From contig NC_133108.1 in assembly GCF_022965805.1 (NCBI RefSeq), positions 37,335,361 to 37,399,360 of the forward strand: DNA of 64,000 nucleotides. The letters are read 5' to 3'. The DNA comes from Primulina eburnea. Taxonomy: Eukaryota; Streptophyta; Magnoliopsida; Lamiales; Gesneriaceae. The stretch's first letter is position 1, and each line of letters opens with the position of its first letter. Below, piece after piece: positions 1-12,949 of this stretch. A program made the position numbers and the translations under genes. Under the pieces are notes generated by a model that was not told where the DNA came from, did no database searches, and saw only the letters and a list, made by a program, of their open reading frames with translations.

Positions 1-671
1 ATTCAATATAGACGATGATATCAATTCACTGGATTTACTATTTATTTTTTTTATTGATGATGTTGTGGTCTCACCGCCATATATTTTATTTCGAACATCA
101 TGGTCTCACTATCACATACTCATATATATTTTATCAAATAGCATATGTATTTCATCATTGAACATAAAGTCACTACACATAATAAAATAGTGACTAATTA
201 TAGATCATATCTTTTTTTGTTTTGTGATAGATATTAGATCTTTATTCACATTCTTTAGGAATATAAATAATTTTAGATATTATGCCGACATTCTTTAAGA
301 AATTGTAATAAATTTCTCTATCTTCAAAAAATTATTCAACCAAAAGGGCAATTAAATCAATATTGCTCAAGAATCTTGTCAAGTCTTGGATCTTATATAA
401 ATATTCTTCGCGAATATCAACAAATCTTTGATATTTTGATCATTATTTTTTTATAAATATTGATATACTTCGATATAGATATATCTTTCAATAATATTTA
501 TAGATCTTAGATGTGTTATCAGATCTTAGTCATAAATCTCTTTAGATTCTCAATATTTAATCTTATATCATATCTTAATCATGAACTTCTCTCAATATAA
601 AATCATGTAGTGCTAATTTATAGCAATCAACATCATGATATTTCATGGGCACAATATATTAATAATTATAA
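1..671. other. AT-rich intergenic DNA, no gene seen
   Basis: This stretch is strongly AT-rich. Its short open frames resemble no family I know, and I see no RNA gene. It is probably old repeat-derived upstream DNA of the TFIIB gene. Confidence 0.5.
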
Positions 672-853
672 GAGTAGGTCTCATGTGAGACCGTCTCACG
701 GATCACAATCTGTGAGACGGGTCAACCCTACCCATATTCACAATAAAAAGTGATACTCTTAGCATAAAAAGTAATACTTTTTCATGGATTATCCAAATAA
801 AGATCCGTCTCACAAAATACGACCTGTAAGACCGTCTCACACAAGTTTTTGCC
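672..853 (-). repeat. Small MITE-like repeat, copy 1 (GTGAGACGGTCTCAC family)
   Basis: About 180 bp with inverted-repeat ends built on GTGAGAC/GTCTCAC and an interior of short T-rich and A-rich runs. The same unit occurs at 54301-54488, 54802-54985 and 60647-60810. This copy is in the opposite orientation to those three. The size, the terminal inverted repeats and the lack of coding capacity fit a non-autonomous DNA transposon. Confidence 0.75.
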
Positions 854-980
854 TAATTATAATTGTGCTACTTCTAGAGCACTAAAAAATATATCATAAA
901 ATTGAGTATTGACAACACGTTGTATTATTCCAATAGCATCAAGAGAACGAGAAATATGTTCATCTTCAGTTGTTTACAGC

Positions 981-1340
981 ATCGTGCTGATAACATGTTA
1001 TAAAATTATAAAAGTAAGATAGATGAGTAGAGAGAATTCATAGAAGAAAAGAGATATTGAGTCAATAATCAAGTGCAATTTTCACTGAACACAAATGCTA
1101 TATTTATAGGTGAAGATTATAACATATAAATCTTTACAAATAATATTTTATCATATTTATTTTGATTATAAATCTTTCAAATGTAAGTAAATAAGATAAT
1201 CATTTATAATAAAAATAATATTGATAGATCATAAAAGTGAGAGAAATAAGTTATTTATTTATATTTATATATCTATTTATATTATATTCTTAAATAATTG
1301 TTTATTTTATTAAAAATTTTTAAAAATAAAAAAGTCGACA
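981..1340 (-). repeat. Possible copia-type LTR remnant
   Basis: Read on the minus strand, positions 981-1003 contain TAACATGTTATCAGCACGA, which resembles the LTR end plus primer site of a common plant copia group. AT-rich sequence with a TATA-like stretch lies on its 5' side. No second LTR, target duplication or coding region is visible, so this is tentative. Confidence 0.3.
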
Positions 1341-1443
1341 GGCATGCAGAAAACATGTGCAATATTTGACATTGTCAGGTTGTGAGTGGGCCCGGCCCGA
1401 CAGCGCTTCTTCACCGACCCCAAATTCACATCTCCTTTTTCTC

Positions 1444-1450
1444 TATATAT
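1444..1450 (+). promoter_or_regulatory. Putative TATA box of the TFIIB gene
   Basis: TATATAT followed by a C/T-rich leader, about 160 bases before the TFIIB start codon. The leader down to 1606 contains pyrimidine and GAGA-like runs typical of plant 5' untranslated regions. The transcription start would fall near 1475-1480 by the usual spacing; that is inferred. Confidence 0.5.
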
Positions 1451-1606
1451 ACCCCTTTTCACCCCATTGGAGAGTTCACTTTTTCTTCTCTCCTTCTCTA
1501 CAGAAGGATTCTAGAGAAAGAGAGAGGGAGCTGTGAAGAAGTCCTCCCTAAACCCACAAAAACCCGGTTTCGATTTCGAGTTTCTCGATTTCTAGACCCG
1601 TATAGG

Positions 1607-4600
1607 ATGTCGGATACGTACTGTACCGATTGCAAGAGGAATACGGAGGTGGTGTTTGATCACTCTGCCGGGGACACCGTGTGCTCCGAGTGTGGGCTTG
1701 TTCTCGAGTCTCGTTCCATTGATGAGACTTCTGAGTGGAGAACCTTTGCGGATGAATCCGGCGATCACGACCCGAACCGTGTTGGCGGGCCCGTTAACCC
1801 TCTTCTGTCGGACGCGGCGCTTACGACGGTTATATCTCGGGGTGGTAATGGGTCTGCGGCTGATGCGTCGCTGGCCCGGTTGCAGAACCGGGGAGGTGAT
1901 CCGGACAGGGCTATTGTGTTGGCCTTTAAGACTATATCTAATATGGCTGATAGGTGTGTGGCTGAGTGTTGTGCCCATGATTATATATCTTTTTGGATGT
2001 TTTTGTTTAGTGTTACGTGAAATTTCTGAGGAATTTTTGTGCGGGGTGAACTTAAACATTAATCTAAGAGATTTTATTTTGTTTGGGAAACAGTTTGATG
2101 AGATGTGGTTGTAAGATTGTATGATCAAGACTTTATATTTTTCAGATGGTTTGATTCATAAACGATGTGAAGATGAAGCATTGATCGGTGCATTTGTGGG
2201 AATACATGTTTAGGTTTTGCCCGGTTTTTAGGAGTTGTAGCTATTATAGTTACTAGCCAGCTGATTGTGATGTTTATTCATGTTCAAAATACGTCTTTCC
2301 AATTACAAAAGGAAATTATGTTGTGATTATCTCTGTATGATAGCTTCGGTGTTAACTAATCTGTTAGTTTGGGATTTTCTTCCCATGAAAGTGCCAACTC
2401 CCATTCTAGTTGATACCTTAGCAAGCGAATTTGTTTCTTGGTTTCATTTCATTTTTTGAATTATAATCGATTTTATAATTATAAGCGCGAATGCAACTAA
2501 GTTCCACGGTTTTTTTGCCTGTTTTAGGTTGAGCCTGGTCACAACCATTAAGGTACGTGGATTTGCGCCCTGATTTTCTTGAATCTATAGTGGACTCTAT
2601 GCATACTTCATTGGTTGAAGATCAACTTATCAAATCCGATCACTTGCCTTTTCCACATTTCATGCCTATACGCATTTATCTTTTTATCTATAGTTCATTT
2701 TCCTTTTGTTCATGAGCTTACACGCGTGCGGCTTTTTTCTTGTCTAAGTTTACTTTTCTGGGTAACGGATTGGAATGCTAGGATTGGTGCAAGACACATT
2801 TGTTCATCATACATTGTTAAAATAGAGGTGCTATGATATTCTGTAATGGTTGGGATTGAGTGTTGCCTTATGCGGGCAAATGTAATTCCGCTAAGTAGTT
2901 TAAATAGAGGTGCTGTGATGTACTGTAAATGTTTGAGATGAACTGCTTCCTTGCAATTATTGTGCGATTCATTTTATCTTTGGGCTAACATACCCCTTAT
3001 CTTAAGATAAACCACATGGATTTTTGGTTGTGTAAAAGTTGGTGTACTCATGCAAAAAGCCTTAGTTAGCAAATACTGATATCCACTCAAGCTTACAAGT
3101 ATCGAGCATCAACACAATCTATCTAAAAATATTTCAATTGCAGTATTAATTTTCAGGATGTCTGACTTGAAATCCTAACTTTGTGATTGATGGCACTTTA
3201 TCAAGGATCGGGCTAGTGAAATATATAAAAGGTTGGAAGATCAAAAGTGCACAAGAGGAAGAAATTTAGAGGCTCTAGTAGCAGCATGTATTTACATTGC
3301 TTGTCGGCAAGAGGGCAAGCCACGCACTGTAAAAGGTGCTACCATATTTAATTGCACATGTTGATGATTGTCATTTGCTATTATCCTGTGCGTGACATAC
3401 TCTAAAACCTGTGGATATCCATTAGAAATATGCTCCATTGTTGCTGGAGCTACGAAAAAAGAAATTGGCCGAGCAAAAGAATTTATTGTGAAACAGCTGA
3501 AGGTGGAAATGGGTCAATCAATGGAGATGGGTACCATTCATGCAGGGGACTATCTGGTGAGTTTACTAAAGGAAATATGTGGTTATTTAAGTGGATTAGA
3601 TAGTTCTTTAGCTGTGTATGTTTATACTTAGTGATGTATATTCTTTTATTTGAATCTGTGAATTATCTTGTTCTTTTTTGCTTTTGCAGAGACGATTTTG
3701 CTCTAATCTTGGAATGAGCCACGAGGAGGTCAAAGCTGTCCAAGAAACCGTCCAGAAGTCAGGAGACTTTGATATAAGGTTTTCTGTCTTTTCGGGTCAA
3801 AATTTTTCACATTCTTCTATTGTTCCGATGTCCTATCATCCTGTCACTGCAGTGATCCGGCCTTGGTATTTTATGCATCAAAATCGATACCTGGATTTCC
3901 AACAAGAATCCGTTGCTACCAAGAAAATTGCAATAAAGTTGGAGAAGTACATAAACATGGATTTTTTAATTGGTTTATGAGCTTCCCAGTTCTCCGGAAT
4001 GAATTGTTCAATGTTAATCAGAAAATAGATGCCCGAGGTCCCTTTAATTTCAACATTCGGGAACACGTGGAACTGAAGTTATGTTCATCAGAAATATATG
4101 CCGAGGCGTCTTTTAACACATGGAACTGAATAATGTTAAAAATTTTGGGCATGAGAATATTATTTTTATCTTCTTTTCAATATGCCGATATACTTTTTCG
4201 TCTTTGTGCCTCAGAATGAAATGAATGTTATAGGTCTTCTAGGTTTTTTTAGTATGTTTATATTTTAACTGTGGCATCACCTGAAAAAAAATTCTATTTT
4301 ATGTAACCTCTATTGTTGATGACTTAGCTTCTTAAGGGAACTACCATTGTTCTATACTTGCAGGAGGAGTCCTATATCAATTGCAGCGGCCATAATTTTT
4401 ATGATCACCCAATTGTCTGCAGATTCAAAAAAACCATTGCGAGGTATTTGAATGGTTTAATACAGTCGTCTTATAAGTTTCAAGGTGTAGGCCTTTTTTT
4501 AAAGCCCTTTTTTCCAAAGCTTTCCTCATTCACTGGTAAATGGACCACATATCTAATGAAGCTGATTCGTCTTTTATTTCAATTGGAATTCCCCTTCCAA

Positions 4601-5211
4601 ACTGGTGCCATATCCTAAGTTTTCATGGATTCCTCTGTATTGGATCAAACCCAAATATGTAAATGTACTGAATCAAGTGGAATGCTTCTCATAATCTGAT
4701 ATGCGAGCTTGAGTTCGAATTTTTTATCATCCTTGAAGCTCAAAGTCGTTATAGAGCCTTTATAAAGCGAGGAGACTCGAATTACTATTCAAACTTGTTA
4801 GCTTGTTTAGTTCTAAATATATTTATAATAATATCAATAAATATATATAATCTTATTAGTTATTTAACAAAATACTTCGGCTCTTGGAAATATTGGAATA
4901 TGTTGTAGTTTCAACCATGTTTGATAATTTCAAATAGGAATTGAATAATATTTGGATCTGGTTGGTTGAGTTACTTTATGTTTGTTGCTAAATTTATTTT
5001 ATTGTCATCATGCTTTAGAGATTGATTGTATTTGTGTTGTCCATCAGAAATCTTAAATATTTTGCCTGCAGATATCTCTATCGCCACTACAGTTGCCGAA
5101 GGAACTATCAAGAATGCCTACAAAGATCTTCACCCCCATGCTGCCAAGATAATACCAGAGTGGTACGCAAAGGAAAGAGACCTCAAGAATCTTAGCATTC
5201 CTAGGGGTTGA
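1607..5211 (+). CDS. TFIIB: Transcription initiation factor IIB (TFIIB), 7 exons
   Basis: General RNA polymerase II initiation factor: it bridges TBP on the TATA element to the polymerase in the nucleus. Exons by splice signals and reading frame are 1607-1953, 2528-2552, 3206-3335, 3426-3556, 3690-3778, 4364-4443 and 5072-5211. Together they make 942 nt, or 313 residues, the usual length for plant TFIIB (about 312). The 25-base second exon encodes LSLVTTIK and is easily missed. Every intron has GT and AG ends. The N-terminal zinc ribbon has cysteines at residues 6, 9, 26 and 29, followed by the conserved linker with [12 protein letters not shown]. Two cyclin-like repeats follow, including [34 protein letters not shown] and [18 protein letters not shown]. 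The start at MSDTYCTDC is the family start; the frame stays open upstream but only through leader sequence. No stop or frameshift is visible, so the gene looks functional. It converges on the dead NTRC gene. Confidence 0.93.
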
Positions 5212-6339
5212 TTCAATGACATCTAGTGATGAAAAATGAAGGACTCCTATTGTATCATTTTAGTTTTGTGGCCTGGGGCCTAGGTACAGATTCTCAATCC
5301 ACAATTTTTACTCTTGCTGTTGCAAGTCACAGATTTCCAGAATTGAGATGGACAGACAATATATCACATAATTGGGTGATCAATCATTATTTGCATGTTT
5401 CTCGCAGGAGTACTAGTAAGAAATATTCTCACTATTGATTTTCAACTTCTTTTTTAATCAATAAATAATATTATATGGCTCAAACAAAACAGATACAAAT
5501 ATTCTGGACATCTCCAGATATGAATAATATCCAAAATCAAATAAACAACATAAGCTATTCCACAATCATATCACCCTCATGTCAAAGTCATGGGGATATT
5601 AATTTTGAATACAATAATAAAAGACTAAACGTGCAATTTAGTTTTGAAGAAAATATCAATATAATATGAGCATCAACTCCATGGAAAATCTTACGAGGGT
5701 GCCATCATGTATTGTGAATAGTTTCTTTGAGATGATAATATGGAATATGGGAGCAGTTCGTCGAGTAAGAGGCGAAAAAAATACAAGATTCCTTTCGAAA
5801 ATGCAAGTATGTCGTCTGTCTCATCGAGGGCAGCATAACATAAGTATCTGGAGTAGATTGAGTAACATGCATGCCCTGTAGAAATTACAATGGAATAGAA
5901 TGCATGAAATAAAATTCATGCATCAATTATTTTTCGACTACATCAATAAATTTTAAATCTTTAATTAAATATATAATTTGAAACCCTTTACTCAAATCTA
6001 TGTGTGAAATCCCAAATCAAATTTATCAAATGAAAGTCCCAAATCAAAATCATTTCAAACGCCTTTTAGAAAAAAAATATAGCAATACATAGTGCCAAAT
6101 TTCTCAAGAGGTACTCACTTTTGAAAAAATGTTACATGTGCTGCAAATAAAAAAGAAATAGGAACATTATTACTCATGGGAGACCATTCTGAATGTACAG
6201 TACAATTCAGACCACTGCCTCCAAAAATAATAAGCATATTCATCTACCTTTCTTGGATGTTGTCAAAATTGAATTGAATTGGCAATAAGGCATCGCGAAA
6301 ATACAAGCCCCGCGGTGAGCGTAGTAACAGAGCTTACGC
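5212..6339. other. Convergent intergenic region between TFIIB and the NTRC remnant
   Basis: AT-rich DNA that should include the TFIIB 3' untranslated region and the former 3' untranslated region of NTRC. AATAAATAATA near 5460 could serve as a polyadenylation signal. Short open frames at 5475-5881 resemble no known protein. I see no RNA gene or repeat here. Confidence 0.55.
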
Positions 6340-6400
6340 TCATTTGTTTGCTTCGATTAATTCTCTGTACTCTTTCTTCATTTTTACACCTGATACAGTC
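6340..6400 (-). pseudogene. NTRC: NTRC last exon remnant
   Basis: After an AG acceptor at 6402-6401 the sequence encodes TVSGVKMKKEYRELIEANK and a TGA stop, the C-terminus of plant NTRC. This exon is undamaged by itself but is cut off from the rest by copia-1, which lies in what was the preceding intron. Confidence 0.9.
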
Positions 6401-6434
6401 CTGCATGCAGAATATGCAAATGATGACTGATAAG

Positions 6435-6902
6435 TGTTAAATTATTTCTCTAGATTTTCTGTGTTTCTAATCCCAAATGAAACTACACCAGAAAATCACA
6501 ATCATGCTCTTGATTAAATATGAAAAACGAATACGGAAGCGTACCTGAATCTTTAGCCATGGTTTATAGCGGTTTTGATCTTCCAAAATGTAGAATTTCC
6601 TTAGGTTCCTAATTCTCTCTGTTGATGGGGATATAAAGAGATATCTTTTACGTTTCTTTTCTATATTTGGGGACCATTACCTTACTGCATTTATTAAGCA
6701 GTTACATAACGTTTGCCTATTTCTAATTTAGCCCCTTCATCAAATTAGAAATTCTGCATATGGTATCCACAATAAATATTCATGACATTTATGCCCTAAG
6801 TCAAATTCCTTATTTTAAAATAGATCACATAATGTTTGACTTATTATAATTGATGACCATATACATTCATTTAATTATATAAGTGTCCCAAAAATACTAA
6901 CA
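6435..6902 (-). repeat. 3' LTR of copia-1
   Basis: 468-bp terminal repeat beginning TGTTA and ending TAACA. It carries the uninterrupted sequence into which the Helitron inserted in the other LTR, so it serves as an empty-site control. The purine tract of the element lies immediately next to it at 6903-6914. Confidence 0.95.
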
Positions 6903-7308
6903 ATCTCCCACGGGACACATATACAATATAATGAATGTGATATCCTTAGTGTGCACATGTCGTGTCATCAAATCTGAGGACATTCCAAACAATCTCGTCC
7001 ATTAATCATATTGACATAGAATCAAAGCGGTCTTAATTGTATCAATCACAACTAAACCCATCCATGGTCACGTACATCAACATCACTAAATGACATAGAT
7101 CAAACATGAATTAGTGGCATGAAAAATTACATGCAAGGTGATCTGTTCATGTTAATTTTCAACTGGTCCTACTCAACTTTAGTGAGATCAAACTTTTAAA
7201 CATAATTGTACAAAGTGTAATGAACTGAATAATACTTCATTTCTGATCAGAATAAAAATACATAAATAACTGTCTATAAAACAACCAAACTACAAACTCC
7301 CACTCAAA

Positions 7309-10300
7309 CTAGAGATCATCCATCTCTATGAAACCCATACGAGCAGTATGCTCATGAAAGACATTAGGCGGCAAACCCTTTGTCAAGGGGTCCGCTACCA
7401 TGGAGTTTGTACCTAAGTGTTCTATAGAAATCTGTCCACTTTGTACCCTTTCTTTCACAACAAGAAACTTGATGTCAATATGCTTCGACTTTGTCGAGCT
7501 CCTATTGTTGTTGGAATATAATACAGCTGATCTATTGTCACAAAATAATCCAATGGGTCTTTCAATCCCTTCCAGAATACGCAGCCCAGTGACAAAGTTC
7601 TTCAGCCATATCGCATGATTTGATGCTTCGTAACAAGCAACAAATTCTGCCGCCATAGTGGAGGAAGCTGTAAGTGTCTGTTTGGCACTTCTCCATGAAA
7701 TAGCTCCACCAGCTAACATAAAAATGTAACCCGAAGTGGATCTCATACTGTCTTGGCATCCCGCAAAATCGGAGTCAGAATACCCAATGATCTCAAGATG
7801 ATCTGACCTCCTATATGTGAGTATGTAATTCCTAGTTCTTTTCAGGTATCTCATAACCCTTTTGGCTGCTTTCCAGTGATCCATACCTGGGTTGCTTAGA
7901 TATCTGCCCAACACACCTACTATGTACGCAATATCCGGACGCGTACAAACTTGAGCATACATAAGACTTCCTACCGCCGAAGCATAGGGAATCTTTTGCA
8001 TTTCTTGAATTTCAAGACTTCCCTTAGGGCATTGTTTGAGATTAAACTTATCTCCCTTAGCGACCGGGGTGTTTCCTGGTTTACAATCTTGCATGCCAAA
8101 TCTTTTAAGTACTTTATCGATATAGCTCATTTGTGACAATCCAAGAACACCTCGAGAACGATCTCGATGTATCTGAATTCCTAATACAAATGAGGCCTCA
8201 TCAAGATCTTTCATCTCGAAATTTCTTGACAATAAACTCTTGGTTTGGTGCAATAAGCCTATATCGTTTGTGGCAAGCAAAATGTCATCCACATATAGAA
8301 CCAAAAATATGTGCTTACTCCCACTGAACTTGTGATACACACAATCATCGATTAAATTCCCTTCAAAACCAAATGAGAGAATTATTTCGTGAAATTTATG
8401 GTACCACTGACGAGACGCTTGTTTAAGTCCATAGATGGATTTCTTTAATTTGCAAACCATATTCTTTGGGTCTCCCGACACGCTGCACCATATAAATTGT
8501 TTCATCAATGTCGCCATTGAGAAACGCCGTCTTTACATCCATCTGATGTAGCTCCATATCGAAATGTGCAACAAGTGCCATGATTGTTCTAAAAGAGTCC
8601 TTAGTTGAAACCGGAGAAAAAGTCTCTTTATAGTCAACCCCGTATTTTTGAGTAAAGCCTTTTGCCACAAGACGAGCTTTATACTTCTCCACATTACCGT
8701 TTGAATCCCTTTTGGTCTTAAAAATCCATTTGCAACCAACAGGTTTTGTACCTTCCGGCAGTGGGACAAGTTCCCAAACTTTATTGTCTTGCATTGACTT
8801 ATACTCCTCATTCATTGCTTCGACCCACTTTACCGAATTGGAACTTTCTGTGGCTTGACGAAAGTTGATAGGATCATCTTCCATCATGCCAACATTATCC
8901 TCATGTTCCTGAAGAAATACTACATAATCATCCAAAATAGCACTTCTCCTTTCTCTCGTGGACCGCCGCAATGGCACTTGGACCTCAATCTCTTCTTCAA
9001 GAGGTTGTTGAGTTTGTACATCTGGGAGATCAACGATGTCTTGATTTTCTGGAATTCCGATATTATTAATGACCAGAGTGGAATCCTGATCATTGTCTAA
9101 AGCAATCGGAATAGGAATCAACTCCTCATTAACCGTAGTGGAAGTTGATTCTTCCTCAAAGACAAAGTCCTTTATTTTATTCTTCCCCCCAAACTCAATA
9201 TCCTCGAAGAATATAGTTGTACTCGTCTCAAAAATTGACCTTGATTTGGGATCGTAAAACTTATAGCCCCTTGATCGCTCAGAATAGCCAATAAAGTAGC
9301 TGCTCACAGTCTTGGGATCCAACTTATTCTCATGTGGCCTATAAGGCCTCGCCTCAGTTGGACATCCCCAAACGTGAAAATGCTTCAGACTGGGCTTTCG
9401 CCCCAACCAAAGCTCAAAAGGTGTTTTAGCAGCTGCTTTTGTCGGCACTCTATTTAGAATGTATGCTGCCGTCTTTAGTGCCTCACCCCAGAGTGATTCC
9501 GGCAAGGATGAATGGCTAACCATACTCCTTACCATGTCTTGTAGAGTGCGATTTCGTCTTTCTGCTACACCATTCATGCTTGGAGAGCCCGGCATGGTGT
9601 ATTGTGGGACGATACCACACTCCTCTAGGAATTTGGCAAAAGGCCCTGGACGTTGTTCACCCGAACCATCGTACCGACCATAGTATTCACCACCACGATC
9701 GGACTTTATTTTCTTTATCCTTTTGTCGAGTTGATTTTCAGCTTCAACTTTGAATGACTTGAACACGTCCAATGTTTGAGCCTTTTCATGAATAAGAAAT
9801 ATGTATGCATATCTCGAAAAATCGTCTATGAATGATACAAAGTAGCGTTGACCATTCCAAGAAGGTGTTGGAAACGGTCCACAAACATCCGTATGTATCA
9901 ATTCTAAGACTTCCGTAGCTCGATATGCACCTAATTTCTTGCCTTTGGTTTGTTTTCCTTTAATGCATTCAATACAGACGTTAAAGTCCGTAAAATCAAT
10001 GGAATTTAAAATTCCATCCGACACAAGTTGTTCAACTCTATTTCTAGAGATGTGACCTAAGCGCTTGTGCCATAATGCACCCGAATTATCATTATTTAGC
10101 TTTCGTTTTGTACCTTTCGATTCAACATTTAGGGTTTCATGATATGAAGCATTTGTATCAAGCAAATAGAGATTGTCATATTTCATAAGTAAACCAGTTC
10201 CAACAACATTAGAATTAATAGATAACATAAACTGATTGTTTCCAAAGGAACAATTGTAACCAGATTTGTCCAAATAACAAACAGAAACCAAATTCCGCCT

Positions 10301-11353
10301 AAATGACGGTACAACAAAAGTATCCATTAAATCCAAATAGAAACCAGTACAAAGCAACAATCTAAAATGACCAATTGCTTCCACTTCTACCGACTTTCCA
10401 TCGCCTACATAGATACTTCTTTCAGCATCACTTGGCTTTCGGTAGCTCAGGCAACCCTGCATTGAAATACTGATGTTAGTAGTAGCACCGGAATCTAACC
10501 ACCAAGTATTTCTAGGTACTGAAGCTAAGTTAACTTCAGAACAAACCAAATTAAGAAATGTACCTTTCTTCTCGCGCCACGCGCGATACTTGGCACACTC
10601 CTTCTTCATGTGTCCGGGTTTATTGCAGAAGAAACAAAGGTCACCAACTTTATGTTGTTTCTTCTCACTCGGACCCACAACATTTACATTCTTTCTTTTC
10701 TTGCCCTTGTCCTTAGAGGTGCTTGCCAAATGAGCACTTTCTGTCTTCTCTTGATTCAATCTCTCTTCCTCTTGGACACAGTGAGAAATCAGTTCATTCA
10801 AACTCCACGTTTCCTTCTGACAGTTAAAACTGACCTTAAAGTGGTTGAACTGAACCGGAAGAGAAATCAGGATGAGATGCACAAGTAAATCCTCGTGCAA
10901 ATCCAACTTTAGTGCCTTCAATTTCGAAGCAAGATTAGACATCTCCATGATGTACTCCCTTATGTTTCCCTTGCCCTTATACTTCATTGAAATCAAGCTC
11001 TTTAGAATAGTGCTTGTTTCAGCCTTATCGCTTTTGGCAAAGCGCTTCTCGATTTCTGCAAGGTACTCCTTGGCATTGGTGATGTCCTCAGACACTGCAC
11101 CCCTAAACACCTCCGGAATGGCACGCTTGATGATCATCAGACTCATGCGATTGGAGCGATCCCACTTCTCAAATATAGCTCTCTCTTCAGAGGAGCTAAT
11201 TGCCGTAGGAGTAGTGGGTTTCTCCGTCCGAATCGCAAGGTCCATGTCCATGCACCCGAGAACTATCTGAACGTTCTCCTTCCAGTCCTTAAAGTTAGTA
11301 CCATTAAGGACCGGTACTGAACTTAAGTTGGCAGAAATATTAGCAACATTCAC
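7309..11353 (-). pseudogene. Copia-1 gag-pol polyprotein, one frameshift
   Basis: The minus-strand frame starts [13 protein letters not shown]. In order it encodes a gag domain, a CCHC zinc knuckle ([14 protein letters not shown]), an aspartic protease ([10 protein letters not shown]), an integrase with the HHCC finger and DDE core (KSDRGGEYY), reverse transcriptase (LYVDDILLATND) and RNase H, ending at TAG 7311-7309. The frame breaks at about 8482. The upstream frame reaches the ETIYMVQ stretch of reverse transcriptase and then runs out of phase until 8423. The other frame resumes with [17 protein letters not shown]. Compared with copia relatives, about 11 bases appear to be missing there. 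No other stop is visible over about 1,340 codons, which fits the young age shown by the LTRs. Confidence 0.92.
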
Positions 11354-12005
11354 TGAAAGAGAACATTAAAAAATAAATAAATAACATGCTCACAATCATA
11401 ATTATCAATAAAATTCAAAATTAATTGGCAAATCCCATCTCAAGATACCTAGAGCACCATTAATTTCAAGTCTTTGGACAGTAAAATTAACTGCAAGTGA
11501 TACTCTTGTTGTAATAATCAAACACTAACAATAATGCATGACAAATAACAAACCTCTCTTTGGATTGATTTATTATTCTCATGTAAAATCCTTATAATCG
11601 TTACGTGTTTACTATCACAGGTAATTATGTAGTCCGGCCAACTATTAACCTTCCTTTGAGCTGATTAATAATCGCATGAACTTACAAACTTACAAACATT
11701 CAAAATTCGTCATGAACAATCTACAAAAGAGAGGTCACTTTGGCGACATCTTATTTTAATTAATCCAATCGGAATGATGAACTATAATAATTTTATTATA
11801 TATTATGCCAATTAATTGAATTCAATCGAATTAATTAAATAATAATATAATAAATAAATCCCAAAAATTGAATCATTGGTCTAAGTTGCATGAAAATTAA
11901 TAGGAAGTCTATTATTTCATCCACCATTGACCGATAAACACAAATCATTGAGGATTTCATCAACAGAATATTTTTTTTTTTTCAAGTGAAGAACAAGATT
12001 AATCG

Positions 12006-12017
12006 GCTCTGATACCA
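12006..12017 (-). other. Copia-1 primer binding site
   Basis: Minus-strand TGGTATCAGAGC, two bases from the inner edge of the 5' LTR. It is complementary to the 3' end of initiator methionine tRNA, the usual primer for plant copia reverse transcription. Confidence 0.9.
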
Positions 12018-12459
12018 ATTGTTAAATTATTTCTCTAGATTTTCTGTGTTTCTAATCCCAAATGAAACTACACCAGAAAATCACAATCATGCTCTTGATT
12101 AAATATGAAAAACGAATACGGAAGCGTACCTGAATCTTTAGCCATGGTTTATAGCGGTTTTGATCTTCCAAAATGTAGAATTTCCTTAGGTTCCTAATTC
12201 TCTCTGTTGATGGGGATATAAAGAGATATCTTTTACGTTTCTTTTCTACATTTGGGGACCATTACCTTACTGCATTTATTAAGCAGTTACATAATGTTTG
12301 TCTATTTCTAATTTAGCCCCTTCATCAAATTAGAAATTCTGCATATGGTATCCACAATAAATATTCATGACATTTATGCCCTAAGTCAAATTCCTTATTT
12401 TAAAATAGATCACATAATGTTTGACTTATTATAATTGATGACCATATACATTCATTTAA

Positions 12460-12601
12460 TCTATATACCTATAAAAGTGTAGATAATTGATGTGTTTTTC
12501 GATTGTGAAAAGACACAAATGCCCTCCTTATCTATATACCTATAAAAGTGTAGATAATTGATGTGTTTTCCGATTGTGAAAAGACACAAATGCCCTCCTT
12601 A
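12460..12601 (+). repeat. Tandem duplication of the Helitron 5' terminus
   Basis: Two 71-bp units, 12460-12530 and 12531-12601, differ at about one position. Each begins TCTATATACCTATAAAAG, so the element has two potential 5' ends. Confidence 0.9.
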
Positions 12602-12949
12602 AAGATATATATGCACAATTCTAACAATTATCACTTATATATATAATATTCTAATAAATGCTAATAAATTATCATTACCATATTCATTGATTGTTGTAGA
12701 ACAAAATTAATTATATGTTTAATAGTATAATAACATGATAGCTATAAAATAATATGATAATATGATGTTTAATACTAACATATTTTATTGGTTTTTTAAC
12801 AAATAATTGAAAATAAAGAGTTTAATAAATTTATAATAAGAATGTATATAAACAATTATGAATGTCAATATGTTAACAATCTCATAAAACATGAATCTCT
12901 GAGAAAAATTTCGAGACTTTGGCTATAATAAGAAAATTATAAAATTTAG

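Noticed and set aside
1382..1606. N-terminal extension of TFIIB from the open frame starting upstream
   Set aside because: The sequence is promoter and leader; the TFIIB family starts at [13 protein letters not shown] residues.
1592..2128. Minus-strand and second-frame open frames over TFIIB exon 1
   Set aside because: Shadows of the GC-rich coding exon with no family resemblance.
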